Shown piece after piece: positions 18,275 through 27,239 of a stretch of DNA of 64,000 bases. The number at the start of each line of letters is the position of its first letter. Positions within the stretch are counted from its first letter, which is position 1. The position numbers and the translations under genes were made by a program. Source of the stretch: Bacteroidota bacterium. Lineage in GTDB: Bacteria > Bacteroidota > Bacteroidia > Bacteroidales > FEN-979. The stretch is from NCBI GenBank assembly GCA_026391805.1, contig JAPLDJ010000024.1:358014-422013 (forward strand). The letters run 5' to 3'. Under the pieces are notes generated by a model that made no database searches, was not told where the DNA came from, and worked only from the letters and a program-made list of their open reading frames with translations.

Positions 18275-19516
18275 TCAGACACTCAGGTTCTTTGGGTAAC
18301 AGAGAAGGAACTTGCTTACCGGGTTCGACAAAACCGAAATGTTGAGCTGGTCGGAAGCTTCAGAAACATCGATCAGTTCATTGTTGCGGAACTGGATCCG
18401 GATCTTGTCGTAGACGGGATTATAGGCATTGTTGGTGACAATCCCTTCCACCACAAAATATCCGATCTCTTCCTCCTTCAGATGAAATTGTTCTGCTGTT
18501 TTATTCTTAATGTCATTGACATAAACCGGATCAAACGATCCATTCTGGATCTCTACTTTGTACAGATGCCGGTCGACAAGACTTTTGCAAAGCCAGGAGA
18601 GGATCGGATCGCTGTGACCTGTCCAGATCTTGATGGCCGAAAGAATATCATAATCATCAAGTTTTGCAAATTCACCGATCCATTTCCGGTCTTCCAGGAA
18701 CCGTTCGATCGTGATCCCCGAATAGAGGAAGGTATGCAGCACCGGTGAGCAAGCCATGGGAATATCTTCGGATGCCAGTTCCTTGGCCCGTTTCAGGATG
18801 TTCACGAGCATGTATTCTGCCGCAACCACAGTTTTATGCAGGTAAACCTGCCAGTACATCAGCCGGCGGGCAATGATGAATTTTTCGATGGAATAGATGC
18901 CTTTCCCTTCAACCACAAGCTGATCGTCAGCAACGGCAAGCATCATGATGATCCGGTCGGTGTTGATCACGCCCTCTGAAACACCGGTAAAAAAGCTGTC
19001 GCGCGAAAGGTAATCGAGCCGGTCCATGTCAAGCTGGCTCGAAACGAGCTGGTGAAGGAATTTCTTCGGATGATCGTTGCGGAAGATCCGGTTGGCCATC
19101 ACCAGCCTGTGATCCAGTTCATCGTTCAGGGCGTCCATCATCAACAATGAGAGATCCTCGTGCGAAAAATCCTTCACAATCGTTTGCTCGAGCGCATGCG
19201 AAAAAGGCCCGTGCCCGATGTCATGAAGCAGGATGGCACAAAGAACACCTTCTTCTTCGTCATCTGTGATCGTATTCCCTTTCGACCGCAGTACTTCCAG
19301 GGCCTGTTTCATCAGGTGCATCGCTCCCAGTGCATGCTGGAAACGGGTATGCAGCGCCGACGGATATACATAATGCGTGAGCCCGAGCTGCATGATCCTC
19401 CTGAGCCGCTGGAACCAGGGATGCTGAATGATGTCCGCCACCAGGTCGTTCGGGATCGTGATCAGCCCGTAAACCGGATCATTGATGATTTTTCGTTTGT
19501 TTGGCAAGGCCTTCAT
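18275..19516 (-). CDS. HD-domain phosphohydrolase (dGTPase-like)
   Basis: 413 residues. The metal site of the HD superfamily is visible: H in TRFQHALGAMHLM (about 58-70), the HD pair in LLHDIGHGPFSHALE (about 100-115) and D in DMDRLDYLSRDSFFTG (about 160-175). The family contains dNTP triphosphohydrolases and related nucleotide hydrolases; substrate here is unknown. In Bacteroidota this gene often sits beside lpxD, as here (94 bp apart). It diverges from porX. Confidence 0.88.
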   Translation of the reverse strand: MKALPNKRKIINDPVYGLITIPNDLVADIIQHPWFQRLRRIMQLGLTHYVYPSALHTRFQHALGAMHLMKQALEVLRSKGNTITDDEEEGVLCAILLHDIGHGPFSHALEQTIVKDFSHEDLSLLMMDALNDELDHRLVMANRIFRNDHPKKFLHQLVSSQLDMDRLDYLSRDSFFTGVSEGVINTDRIIMMLAVADDQLVVEGKGIYSIEKFIIARRLMYWQVYLHKTVVAAEYMLVNILKRAKELASEDIPMACSPVLHTFLYSGITIERFLEDRKWIGEFAKLDDYDILSAIKIWTGHSDPILSWLCKSLVDRHLYKVEIQNGSFDPVYVNDIKNKTAEQFHLKEEEIGYFVVEGIVTNNAYNPVYDKIRIQFRNNELIDVSEASDQLNISVLSNPVSKFLLCYPKNLSV

Positions 19517-19619
19517 CGCAGGATTCGTCGTAACTTTGTTAAAAGATGATAAAAATACAGGAGTTGGACAATAAAAGCAATATTACGACATTTTATCCTA
19601 TACAAATAAACATAGCGCA

Positions 19620-21173
19620 ATGGTCAAGACGAATATTTTATGGGTGGATGATGAGATCGACCTGCTGAAACCGCATATTATTTTTCTGAGGGAAAAGGGA
19701 TATGATGTATCAACCTCAAACAACGGACAGGAAGGCGTTGAGATCCTGAAGAAAGAGGATTTTGACATCGTTTTCCTGGATGAACAGATGCCGGGAATGT
19801 CTGGTATCGAGACCCTGATGAAGATGAAAGCCGAATTTCCGAACCTCCCGGTGGTGATGATCACCAAGAGCGAAGAAGAGACGATCATGGAAGATGCCAT
19901 CGGCTCGAACATCTCAGATTACCTTATCAAGCCTGTCAATCCCAACCAGATCCTTCTCTGCCTGAAAAAAAACCTGGAGACCAAGAAACTGGTCAGTGAG
20001 AAAACGTCGTTCCAGTACCAGCAGGAGTTCCGCAACATCGGAATGGAGATCAGCCCGAAACTGAGCCATGAAGAGTGGGTGGAGGTATACCGGAAGATCA
20101 CCTACTGGGAGCTGAAGCTGGAAAAAGCACAGGATGAGGGTATGAACCAGGTCCTGAAAATGCAGAAAGACGAAGCCAATCATGCATTCTCTAAGTTTAT
20201 TGAAAAGAATTATCTCGACTGGCTAAGCAACAAGAATGTCGACCGGCCTGTTCTTTCACACAACCTGATCAAGGAAAAGATCTTCCCGCTTCTGACCGAT
20301 AACCGCCCGCTGTTCGTCATTCTGATCGACAATTTCCGTTTTGACCAGTGGAAGGTTCTTCAGCCTGTTCTTGAAGAATATTTCCGCGTTGAAAAAGATG
20401 AGATCTATTTCAGCATTATACCAACGGCAACACAATATGCAAGGAATTCGATCTTTGCCGGACTCCTGCCTACCGAAATTGAAAAGAAATACCCGAAATA
20501 CTGGGTCAATGAAGACGAGGAAGGGACAAAAAACAATTATGAAGGAGAACTCCTCGGAGAACTGCTGAAACGGTATGGCAAGGATATCAAGTACTCTTAC
20601 TACAAGGTACTGAACATGACCTACGGACGGAAGCTGGTGGAGTCCCTGCCCAATCTTATGGTGAACAAACTGAATTTCATTGTTTACAATTTTGTCGACA
20701 TGCTTTCGCATGCCCGTACGGAGATGGAGATCATCCGGGAACTGGCCGACGATGAAAAAGCTTACCGTTCGCTGACCATGCAGTGGTTCCAGCATTCACC
20801 GCTGCTGGATATCTTTAAATTCCTGGCGGAGAAGGATGTGAATGTCGTGATCACCACCGACCACGGTTCGATCCGTGTCGGAAATCCTGTCAAGATCCTG
20901 GGCGACCGGAATACCAACACGAACCTCCGTTACAAAACGGGCAAGGCATTAAAGTATGAGCACAATGAAGTCTTCGAGATCCGGAATCCATCGGATGCAT
21001 ATTTGCCCAGGATAAATGTCAGTTCGAATTATGTTTTTTGCAAGAATGATGATTTCTTTGCCTACCCCAACAACTTTAACTATTACGTAAACTATTACAA
21101 AGATACATTCCAGCACGGAGGGATCTCGATTGAGGAGATGATGATTCCGTTTACTGTGCTGAAACCGAAGTAG
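19620..21173 (+). CDS. porX: PorX: response regulator with PglZ/alkaline-phosphatase-like effector, T9SS regulator
   Basis: 517 residues. The receiver domain (1 to about 120) has acidic pocket D10/D11, phospho-acceptor D54 in FDIVFLDEQMPGMSG, and the conserved Lys in YLIKPVNP. A helical linker is followed by a PglZ-type alkaline-phosphatase-superfamily domain (about 210-517), with PTATQYARNSIFAGLLP and TTDHGSIRVGNP supplying the likely nucleophile and metal ligands. In Porphyromonas gingivalis, PorX works with the kinase PorY to control type IX secretion, and its effector domain hydrolyses cyclic oligonucleotides. Several T9SS cargo genes lie in this window; PorY does not. A family-G repeat starts at the stop codon. 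Confidence 0.93.
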   Translation: MVKTNILWVDDEIDLLKPHIIFLREKGYDVSTSNNGQEGVEILKKEDFDIVFLDEQMPGMSGIETLMKMKAEFPNLPVVMITKSEEETIMEDAIGSNISDYLIKPVNPNQILLCLKKNLETKKLVSEKTSFQYQQEFRNIGMEISPKLSHEEWVEVYRKITYWELKLEKAQDEGMNQVLKMQKDEANHAFSKFIEKNYLDWLSNKNVDRPVLSHNLIKEKIFPLLTDNRPLFVILIDNFRFDQWKVLQPVLEEYFRVEKDEIYFSIIPTATQYARNSIFAGLLPTEIEKKYPKYWVNEDEEGTKNNYEGELLGELLKRYGKDIKYSYYKVLNMTYGRKLVESLPNLMVNKLNFIVYNFVDMLSHARTEMEIIRELADDEKAYRSLTMQWFQHSPLLDIFKFLAEKDVNVVITTDHGSIRVGNPVKILGDRNTNTNLRYKTGKALKYEHNEVFEIRNPSDAYLPRINVSSNYVFCKNDDFFAYPNNFNYYVNYYKDTFQHGGISIEEMMIPFTVLKPK

Positions 21174-21200
21174 CGAAAAGCGAAAAGCGAAATAGCGAAA
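21169..21200. repeat. Family-G array at the porX stop codon
   Basis: Units of 7-8 bp: CGAAGTAG CGAAAAG CGAAAAG CGAAATAG CGAAAA. The TAG of porX is the TAG of the first unit. The same family ends hutI at 58235-58270. Confidence 0.7.
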
Positions 21201-21204
21201 AAAT

Positions 21205-21293
21205 AATCTGTGACCGATCTGTGTAAATCCGTGTAAATCTGTGGTGAAAAAAATCACACGAAGATCCACTAAGATTACACGAAGGTCACGAAG
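21205..21293 (+). repeat. Repeat A copy 1 followed by an ACGAAG-rich repeat
   Basis: 21205-21249 is a copy of the dispersed repeat A, built from roughly 10-bp units (AATCTGTGACC, GATCTGTGTA, AATCCGTGTA, AATCTGTGGTGAA). It is followed to 21293 by another phrase repeat (CACGAAGATCC ... ACACGAAGGTCACGAAG). No gene. Confidence 0.75.
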
Positions 21294-21294
21294 A

Positions 21295-21354
21295 AAATCG
21301 TAAATCATAAATCGTAAATCATAAATCGTAAATCGTAAATCCTAAATCGTAAAT
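21295..21354. repeat. Family-D heptamer array
   Basis: Eight in-phase 7-bp units plus a partial one, AAATCGT with AAATCAT and AAATCCT variants. Each unit contributes a TAA, and the 7-bp period puts a stop in all three frames. It ends 4 bp before the tsaE start. Confidence 0.85.
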
Positions 21355-21358
21355 ATTA

Positions 21359-21763
21359 TTGATAGTTACCTGTCCATCCGAATCTGAACTTCGTCCTGCC
21401 GCGGAAAAGCTTCTTGCATCTCATCCGTCAGGTCGTGTATTTGCTTTTTATGGCAGGATGGGGGCGGGAAAAACCACCTTTATCAAGGTCATTTGCGGGC
21501 TGCTCGGAGCCGTGGATGTTGTTCAGAGTCCTTCTTTTGCGATCATCAACGAGTACCGGACCTCATCCGGCAATCCGCTTTTCCATTTTGATTTCTACCG
21601 GATCAGAAAGCTTGAAGAAGTTTATGATATCGGTTATGAAGATTACATCTACTCGGGAGCCTATTGCTTTATCGAATGGCCGGAGCTTGTGGAATCCCTG
21701 TTGCCGGACGATGTCATAAAGGTGAAGATCAGCGGGGAGGAGGCGAGGGAGATCGAGTTTTAA
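21359..21763 (+). CDS. tsaE: tRNA t6A biosynthesis ATPase TsaE
   Basis: 134 residues, family length. TsaE is the ATPase of the TsaBDE complex that makes N6-threonylcarbamoyladenosine at position 37 of ANN-decoding tRNAs. Walker A is GRMGAGKTTFIK (about 32-43), and VQSPSFAIINEY and FHFDFYRI are family motifs. The start is TTG at 21359: no ATG exists in frame upstream because the AAATCGT array fills that side, and the family begins just here. The order porX-tsaE-ald is common in Bacteroidota. A family-B repeat starts at the TAA stop. Confidence 0.93.
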   Translation: MIVTCPSESELRPAAEKLLASHPSGRVFAFYGRMGAGKTTFIKVICGLLGAVDVVQSPSFAIINEYRTSSGNPLFHFDFYRIRKLEEVYDIGYEDYIYSGAYCFIEWPELVESLLPDDVIKVKISGEEAREIEF

Positions 21764-21796
21764 CTGGTGAACTGGTGAATTGGTTAACTGGCGAGT
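21761..21796 (+). repeat. Family-B octamer array starting on the tsaE stop codon
   Basis: TAACTGGTG AACTGGTG AATTGGTT AACTGGCG: 8-bp units AACTGGTG, in phase. The initial TAA is the tsaE stop. It is the reverse complement of the array at 21860-21903, so the spacer can fold into a long stem. Confidence 0.8.
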
Positions 21797-21859
21797 AATG
21801 TGAGATTGAAAGAATCTCCAAATGAAAACATGGCGCCCAACTATAAATTAATTCACTAA

Positions 21860-21903
21860 TTCACCAGTTCACCAGTTCGCCAGTTCGCCAGTTCGCCAGT
21901 TAA
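21860..21903 (-). repeat. Family-B octamer array before ald, inverted
   Basis: Five in-phase units (TTCACCAG twice, TTCGCCAG three times) ending in TTAA. It faces the array at 21761-21796, giving a potential stem of 30 bp or more with a loop of about 60 bp between tsaE and ald. Confidence 0.8.
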
Positions 21904-21932
21904 TTTGTATCTTCGTGTGAAATTTTGACAGC

Positions 21933-23141
21933 ATGGAGGAACAGAAATCAAAATACAGTGAGTTTCTCAGGCCCCAGGAGGAGATGCTGGAGGTTGGTAA
22001 GCTGAAAAGCAGCCTCTATATCGGAGTCCCGAAGGAGACCAGTTCCGTTGAAAACCGGGTCGTTCTTGTCCCCGATGGTGTAAACCTGCTGGCAAAGCAT
22101 GGTCATCATGTGATGATTGAAGCCGGAGCGGGAACAGCTGCTCATTTTACGGATCATGAATACAGTGAAGCCGGGGCCCAGATCGTCTATTCGCCGGGAG
22201 AGATTTTCAAAGCGGATATCATCCTGAAAGTTGCACCTGTCAATGCCGTGGAACAGGAATACCTGAAGCCGAAGCAGACACTGATCTCGGCCTTGCAGTT
22301 CGGGATCCAGAAAGAAGAATACTTCCGTTCCCTCATCCAGAAAAAGGTAACATCGCTGGCCTTCGAGCTGATTCGCGACCGTGCGAATACTTTTCCTGTG
22401 ATCCGCGCCATGAGCGAGATCGCCGGCAGCACATCGATCTTTATTGCCGCCCAATACCTCTCCGATCCTGAATACGGAAGGGGCAAGATGTTTGGCGGGT
22501 TTACCGGGATCCGGCCTTCGGAGGTAGTCATCATCGGTGCCGGTACCGTCGGCGAATATGCCACCCGTTCTGCAGTTGGACTGGGTGCACTGGTGAAGGT
22601 CTTCGACAATGCCGTTTACCGCCTGAGAAGGCTTCAGAACAACCTCGGCATGCGCGTTTATACCTCCATCCTTCATCCAACAGGTTTACTCGAATCCATG
22701 AAGTCAGCGGATGTGGTGATCGGCGCCATCCATACAAAAAACGGGAAAACCCCCTGCCTGATCACGGAGGATATGGTCAGGGAAATGAAAGACGGAGCCA
22801 TCATTATCGATATCAGCATCGACCAGGGCGGATGTTTTGAAACATCACATCCCACAACCCACAAGAACCCGGTTTATAAAGTGCACGGTGTAACGCACTA
22901 TTGTGTACCGAACATCCCGTCGAGGGTTCCGCATACGGCATCGCAGGCACTGAGCAACATCTTCGTTCCGATACTCCTTGATGTAGGTACGGATGGAGGG
23001 ATCGACAACTTCCTGAAGACCGACCACGGTGTGCGGCAGGGTGTCTATCTTTACAATGGCATCTGCACCAATTCCTTTATCAGCCGGTATTTTAATCTTC
23101 CGTTCCAGGACATTGACCTGCTGATGGCAGCATTTCAATAA
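21933..23141 (+). CDS. ald: Alanine dehydrogenase
   Basis: NAD-dependent interconversion of alanine and pyruvate plus ammonia, cytoplasmic. 402 residues; the extra 30 at the N-terminus (RPQEEMLEVGKLKSS) are normal for the Bacteroidota branch. Substrate region IGVPKETSSVENRVVLVPDG (about 31-50) and the NAD-binding glycine motif VVIIGAGTVGEYATRSAVGLGA (about 196-217) are clear, followed by DISIDQGGCFETSHPTTH. It can supply pyruvate and recycle reducing power when growing on peptides, which fits the secreted peptidases in this window. Confidence 0.95.
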   Translation: MEEQKSKYSEFLRPQEEMLEVGKLKSSLYIGVPKETSSVENRVVLVPDGVNLLAKHGHHVMIEAGAGTAAHFTDHEYSEAGAQIVYSPGEIFKADIILKVAPVNAVEQEYLKPKQTLISALQFGIQKEEYFRSLIQKKVTSLAFELIRDRANTFPVIRAMSEIAGSTSIFIAAQYLSDPEYGRGKMFGGFTGIRPSEVVIIGAGTVGEYATRSAVGLGALVKVFDNAVYRLRRLQNNLGMRVYTSILHPTGLLESMKSADVVIGAIHTKNGKTPCLITEDMVREMKDGAIIIDISIDQGGCFETSHPTTHKNPVYKVHGVTHYCVPNIPSRVPHTASQALSNIFVPILLDVGTDGGIDNFLKTDHGVRQGVYLYNGICTNSFISRYFNLPFQDIDLLMAAFQ

Positions 23142-23150
23142 GGCTTCCGT

Positions 23151-24263
23151 ATGAAACTTTCGCTGAATTTCGGTTCCGGTAAGCCCGTGCCAATTTATTC
23201 AGATTCCTCTTTTCCGGAGGATCTGAATGATTTTATCGGGAGCTTCATTCTTGCAAAGGAAAAGATCTTTATCCTTGCGGATGAAAATACATACCGCCAT
23301 TGTTTGCCTGTCCTCCTTTCAGAAACAGCTGTATTGAATACCGCAGTGGTTTTCGTTATCAAACCCGGAGAAAAAAACAAGAACCCGGAGACGGCCGGGA
23401 TGATCTGGAATTTCCTTGCTGAGAATGATGCCACCCGGCATTCGCTGCTGATCAACATTGGTGGAGGCGTTGTGACCGACCTGGGCGGATTTGCCGCTTC
23501 AACCTTCAAACGCGGGATTCCATTTATTCATGTTCCCACCACCCTGCTTGCGATGGCAGATGCGGCCATTGGAGGCAAGACCGGCATCAACCTGGGGGAC
23601 ATCAAAAACCAGGTCGGTACCTTTCAGAATCCTGAAGCTGTCTTCATTCATCCGGGATTCCTCAGAACACTTAATAATTACGAGGTTCTTGGCGGACTGG
23701 CCGAGATCATCAAGATAGCGCTGATCTCCGATGCAAATCTCTGGGATAACCTCTGTTCATCCACCCTTCCCGGAATCATGAGCAAAGATTTCAGCCATCC
23801 TGCCTGGGAAGAACTGATCTCTTCGTCCATTGCTCTGAAATGCAGCATCGTTGAAAAGGATTTCAGGGAAAATGGTATCCGGGAGATCCTGAATTTCGGT
23901 CATACAATTGGTCATGCCTTTGAAAGCCTTTCCCTTCAGGATGGGCGGAAGGCGCTGTCGCACGGTCATGCCGTGGCCCTGGGAATGATCTGTGAAGGAT
24001 ATCTTTCGTCATTGAAAACCGGTCTGGCTGAACCGGAACGGGAGACCATCATCAGCATGATCCTTTCCGGATACGAATATTATCCTGTAAAGGATGAAGA
24101 CCAAACCTTCTTGTCGGATTGTATCCTCCATGACAAGAAGCGAACAGGCCAGGATTTACGGTTTTCTCTCCTGGAACGTCCCGGGAAAGCCATTCACGGA
24201 ATTACGTGCAATTTATCTGAAATCCTGGAGTCGGTCAATTTTTATCGTAACTTAGAGCGTTGA
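23151..24263 (+). CDS. aroB: 3-dehydroquinate synthase
   Basis: Second step of the shikimate pathway: DAHP to 3-dehydroquinate, needing NAD and a divalent metal. 370 residues. The nucleotide motif is GGGVVTDLGGFAASTFKRGI (about 102-121), then HVPTTLLAMADAAIGGKTG; metal ligands lie in LGGLAEIIKIALI (Glu), ILNFGHTIGHAFES (His) and SHGHAVALGMICEG (His). It starts 9 bp after ald and ends 10 bp before aroA, so the three are probably one transcript. Confidence 0.97.
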   Translation: MKLSLNFGSGKPVPIYSDSSFPEDLNDFIGSFILAKEKIFILADENTYRHCLPVLLSETAVLNTAVVFVIKPGEKNKNPETAGMIWNFLAENDATRHSLLINIGGGVVTDLGGFAASTFKRGIPFIHVPTTLLAMADAAIGGKTGINLGDIKNQVGTFQNPEAVFIHPGFLRTLNNYEVLGGLAEIIKIALISDANLWDNLCSSTLPGIMSKDFSHPAWEELISSSIALKCSIVEKDFRENGIREILNFGHTIGHAFESLSLQDGRKALSHGHAVALGMICEGYLSSLKTGLAEPERETIISMILSGYEYYPVKDEDQTFLSDCILHDKKRTGQDLRFSLLERPGKAIHGITCNLSEILESVNFYRNLER

Positions 24264-24273
24264 GAGAAGATTC

Positions 24274-25548
24274 ATGGAAACCATTACGATTACAAAGAGG
24301 GGAAAGGGGTTGAAGGGCACCATCAGGCTGCCTTCATCCAAAAGCATCAGCAACCGTTTGCTGATCATCAGGGCATTGTCTTCTGCTGATTTTCCCGTCG
24401 AAAACCTTTCCGATTCGGATGATACACTTCTTCTTATTGAACTGCTGAAAACGATCAGCGAAAGGCAGGGCGAAGCATCGATGACGGAGCTTAATACCGC
24501 GAATGCCGGGACTGTGATGCGCTTTCTTACGGCCTACCTGTCGATGGTTCCGGGTAAATGGATCCTTACAGGTTCGGAACGGATGAAACAGCGGCCGATC
24601 GGGATCCTCGTGGACGGATTAAGGTCGATGGGCGCCCGGATCGATTACCTTGCCAGGTTAGGCTATCCGCCCGTCATGATCCATGGAACAACCTTAAAAG
24701 GAAAGGAGATTATTGTCGACCCCGGCATCAGCAGCCAGTTCGTCTCGGCCCTGATGCTGATCGGCCCGAAGATACCCGGGGGACTGATCATTCACCTCAG
24801 CGGGCAGGCCGTTTCTTTTCCTTATGTGAACATGACGATCGGTTTGCTGAAGGATTTCGGGGTTCATGTAAGGCATGAACGGAGCCGGATCATTATCCCG
24901 GAATCGGATTACATTCCCTGCAGTTGTAAGGTTGAGTCCGACTGGTCGGCCGCTGCTTTCTGGTATGAGGCTGCAGCCTTGTCGGATCATGCAGATATTA
25001 CTCTTGAAGGGCTTCAGGAAAAGAGCCTGCAGGGCGATTCAGTCATCACCGCGATCTTCAGGATCTTTAATGTCACCTCTGAGTTTACCGACAGGGGCGT
25101 TCACCTGTCAAAATCCACGGGCCCGCTAAAGGATGAGATCCTGAAACTTAATTTCTCGGATCATCCTGACATCGCTCCGCCTGTGATGACGGCCTGTGCG
25201 CTTACGGGTATGCATGGATCGTTCAGCGGTTTGAAAAGCCTTCAGATCAAGGAGACCGACCGTTTGACAGCACTGAAAAATGAATATGAGAAGATCGGCA
25301 TCATGGCAGAGACCTATACGACCGGAAACCTGATCCCTGCAGTTGAAATTCCATGTTCGAATCCCACTTTCCCTCCCGGATTGCTGATCAATACCTATGG
25401 CGACCACCGGATGGCGATGACCTTCGCACCCATGGCGATCCTTTCAGGGAGCCTTTTGATAGAGAACCCGGGGGTTGTTACGAAGTCGTATCCGGGATTC
25501 TGGAACGACCTCGCATCACTAGGGTTCAAGATCAGGATCCATGAATGA
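24274..25548 (+). CDS. aroA: 3-phosphoshikimate 1-carboxyvinyltransferase (EPSP synthase)
   Basis: Sixth step of the shikimate pathway: shikimate-3-phosphate plus PEP to EPSP. 424 residues. N-terminal LPSSKSISNRLLIIRALSSA carries the shikimate-phosphate Lys and Ser; NAGTVMRFLTAYL replaces the usual LGNAGTA(M/T)R phosphate/PEP loop (note Val-Met in place of Thr-Ala/Thr-Thr). QIKETDRLTALKNEYEKIG and YGDHRMAMTFAPMA are the C-terminal active-site motifs. Follows aroB by 10 bp. A T-loop-like GTTCGAATCCC inside it at 25355 is coding, not tRNA. Confidence 0.95.
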   Translation: METITITKRGKGLKGTIRLPSSKSISNRLLIIRALSSADFPVENLSDSDDTLLLIELLKTISERQGEASMTELNTANAGTVMRFLTAYLSMVPGKWILTGSERMKQRPIGILVDGLRSMGARIDYLARLGYPPVMIHGTTLKGKEIIVDPGISSQFVSALMLIGPKIPGGLIIHLSGQAVSFPYVNMTIGLLKDFGVHVRHERSRIIIPESDYIPCSCKVESDWSAAAFWYEAAALSDHADITLEGLQEKSLQGDSVITAIFRIFNVTSEFTDRGVHLSKSTGPLKDEILKLNFSDHPDIAPPVMTACALTGMHGSFSGLKSLQIKETDRLTALKNEYEKIGIMAETYTTGNLIPAVEIPCSNPTFPPGLLINTYGDHRMAMTFAPMAILSGSLLIENPGVVTKSYPGFWNDLASLGFKIRIHE

Positions 25549-25572
25549 GCATGCATGATGCCGACAATAGTC

Positions 25573-25750
25573 GAACCCCTTCGGGGTTCAGAGTTTAGGG
25601 TCGTTTTCCATCCTCCGGTTACACCGGAGGTTATTCAGCTAAAGGTCCTTCGGACCTTCGTTTTTGGATAATCCTGTAAGGGTTTAATTTCAATAACCGT
25701 TGGTGTAACCAACGGATGCAGAAACAAATATCCTCACAGCCCCGGAGGGG
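25573..25750. repeat. Cluster of five short hairpins
   Basis: The 363-bp gap between aroA and the Fe-S gene holds no gene but five perfect hairpins in 180 bp: GAACCCCTTCGGGGTTC (25573-25589), CCTCCGGTTACACCGGAGG (25612-25630), AAGGTCCTTCGGACCTT (25642-25658), CCGTTGGTGTAACCAACGG (25697-25715) and CCCCGGAGGGG (25740-25750). Loops are 3 bp and most spacers are A/T-rich. It has the look of a mobile composite of palindromes rather than a terminator for aroA. Confidence 0.7.
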
Positions 25751-25777
25751 TTGAATCTCAAAGAAGGAACAGGACGG

Positions 25778-25816
25778 TTTTTTTTTGCATCTTAGCGTCT
25801 TAGCGGTGAAAAAAAG
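25778..25816 (+). repeat. Family-L octamer phrase
   Basis: A run of T, then CTTAGCGT CTTAGCGG TGAA and a run of A: two 8-bp units ending in GGTGAAAA, the same ending as repeat A (GTGGTGAA). It follows the hairpin cluster and precedes the Fe-S protein gene. A -7-like TATTTTTG lies at 25862-25869. Confidence 0.5.
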
Positions 25817-25911
25817 TTCAACTTCCAGTACTGCCGGGTGTCTTCCGATTGATTAAATCCGTATTTTTGATCTCTCAAACAGATCCTGAACCCTGAGCAA
25901 TAACATACTGT

Positions 25912-26631
25912 ATGCTGGTTGACATCTTCATTCCCTGTTTCATTGACCAGATCTATCCCCAGACCGGGATGAACATGGTAAAGGTACTGGAAAAGCTCGG
26001 GGTGGACGTTCATTACAACGGGAACCAGACCTGCTGCGGCCAGATGGCCTTTAACAGCGGTTTCTGGGATGAAGCCAAGGAGATGGGGGCAAAATTCATC
26101 CGCGACTTTCCCAACGACCGGCCCGTCATCAGCCCTTCCGCCTCCTGTTCCGGGATGGTGCGCAACTATTACCCCTGGCTCTTTCACAACACCGGCCTGC
26201 ATTACGAGTACAAACAGCTCAAGAAGAACATGTATGAGTTCACCGATTTCCTTGTCAATGTTTTAAAGATGGATGAGGTCGGAGCGGAATTCCCGCATGT
26301 TGTCACCTATCATGATTCCTGCGCAGCTTTACGCGAATACGGCCTGAAGGATGAGCCGAGGCAGCTATTGTCCAAGGTTCGTGGTCTTGAACTGAGGGAG
26401 ATGAAGAATAATGATGTCTGCTGCGGTTTCGGCGGAACGTTCTCGGTCAAGTTTGAGCCCATTTCCACTGCGATGGCAGAACAAAAGGTCAAATTTGCAC
26501 TCGAAACCGGGGCTGAATATATCGTCTCGACGGATTCATCCTGCCTTATCCACCAGCAGGCATACATTGATAAACACCATCTTCCCATCAAGACTATCCA
26601 CGTGATCGATGTCCTTGCATCCGGCTGGTGA
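25912..26631 (+). CDS. LutA/YkgE-type (Fe-S)-binding oxidoreductase subunit
   Basis: 239 residues made of two cysteine-rich CCG domains, the hallmark of LutA, YkgE and heterodisulfide reductase-like proteins. Motifs: FIPCFIDQ with NQTCCGQMAF (C9, C41-C42) in the first half and HDSCAAL with NNDVCCGFGGTF (C136, C170-C171) in the second. LutABC proteins oxidise L-lactate; LutB and LutC partners are not adjacent here, so lactate use is only possible. Cytoplasmic. ATG at 25912 gives the family's normal start (L/VDIFIPC). Confidence 0.88.
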   Translation: MLVDIFIPCFIDQIYPQTGMNMVKVLEKLGVDVHYNGNQTCCGQMAFNSGFWDEAKEMGAKFIRDFPNDRPVISPSASCSGMVRNYYPWLFHNTGLHYEYKQLKKNMYEFTDFLVNVLKMDEVGAEFPHVVTYHDSCAALREYGLKDEPRQLLSKVRGLELREMKNNDVCCGFGGTFSVKFEPISTAMAEQKVKFALETGAEYIVSTDSSCLIHQQAYIDKHHLPIKTIHVIDVLASGW

Positions 26632-26691
26632 TCTGCAGCATAATGTGCCTTACCGGGAAAATAAAAACCAAAGAAATCAAAAGTAAAGGAA

Positions 26692-27135
26692 ATGAAAAAA
26701 GCATCTGTTCTTTGTATCCTTATGCTGGTATTATCCTGTTATTTTGCTGAAGGCCAGGAGCACCATCCGGCAACGATCAACCCGCAGGATCCGGCATTCC
26801 GGGAGAAATTCAGCCAGCTGAGCTTTGATAAAAACTTTTACATACTGGCGGTGAGGGATCAGTACAACAACTATTACATGGCTGATTTTACACAATTTCA
26901 GGAAAGGTTTGAGAAGGTCTGGTTTATCAGCCTTGTCTCTTCTTCTGTTAAGATCATGACCATCGACAATGATCTCTCACAACCCCGCCCATGGTTCATG
27001 GCTCAAAACAAATATACAGACAAGGAAATTGCAACCGAATTCAATGATCTGAAGGAGAAGACCCTGAAAGCCTCTTCATCCATGACAGCCGAAGAGAAAA
27101 CAAGCTGGTTACTGAAGAACGATAAATTCAAATAA
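26692..27135 (+). CDS. Small secreted protein of unknown function
   Basis: 147 residues with a clear signal peptide (KKASVLCILMLVLSCYFAEG, cut probably after the Gly or at the following Gln). The mature part is small, rich in aromatic and charged residues (NFYILAVRDQYNNYYMADFT) and has no recognised motif. It stands alone between the Fe-S protein and tex. Likely periplasmic; Cys15 is within the signal and not a convincing lipobox. Confidence 0.65.
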   Translation: MKKASVLCILMLVLSCYFAEGQEHHPATINPQDPAFREKFSQLSFDKNFYILAVRDQYNNYYMADFTQFQERFEKVWFISLVSSSVKIMTIDNDLSQPRPWFMAQNKYTDKEIATEFNDLKEKTLKASSSMTAEEKTSWLLKNDKFK

Positions 27136-27239
27136 TACTGTTGATCCACCGGGGGACAGGGAGCCCTGCAGGGATTGTTCTCATGGATCTCCGGCAAAGC
27201 GGAAATATTACTTAAAAAGAGTATGGTTATTCTGATCCG

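Noticed and set aside
25355-25365. tRNA T-loop-like GTTCGAATCCC
   Set aside because: It lies within aroA coding sequence and no acceptor, D or anticodon stem surrounds it.
26692-27135. Lipoprotein call for the small secreted protein
   Set aside because: The Cys at residue 15 lies within the hydrophobic core of the signal, and no lipobox spacing fits.
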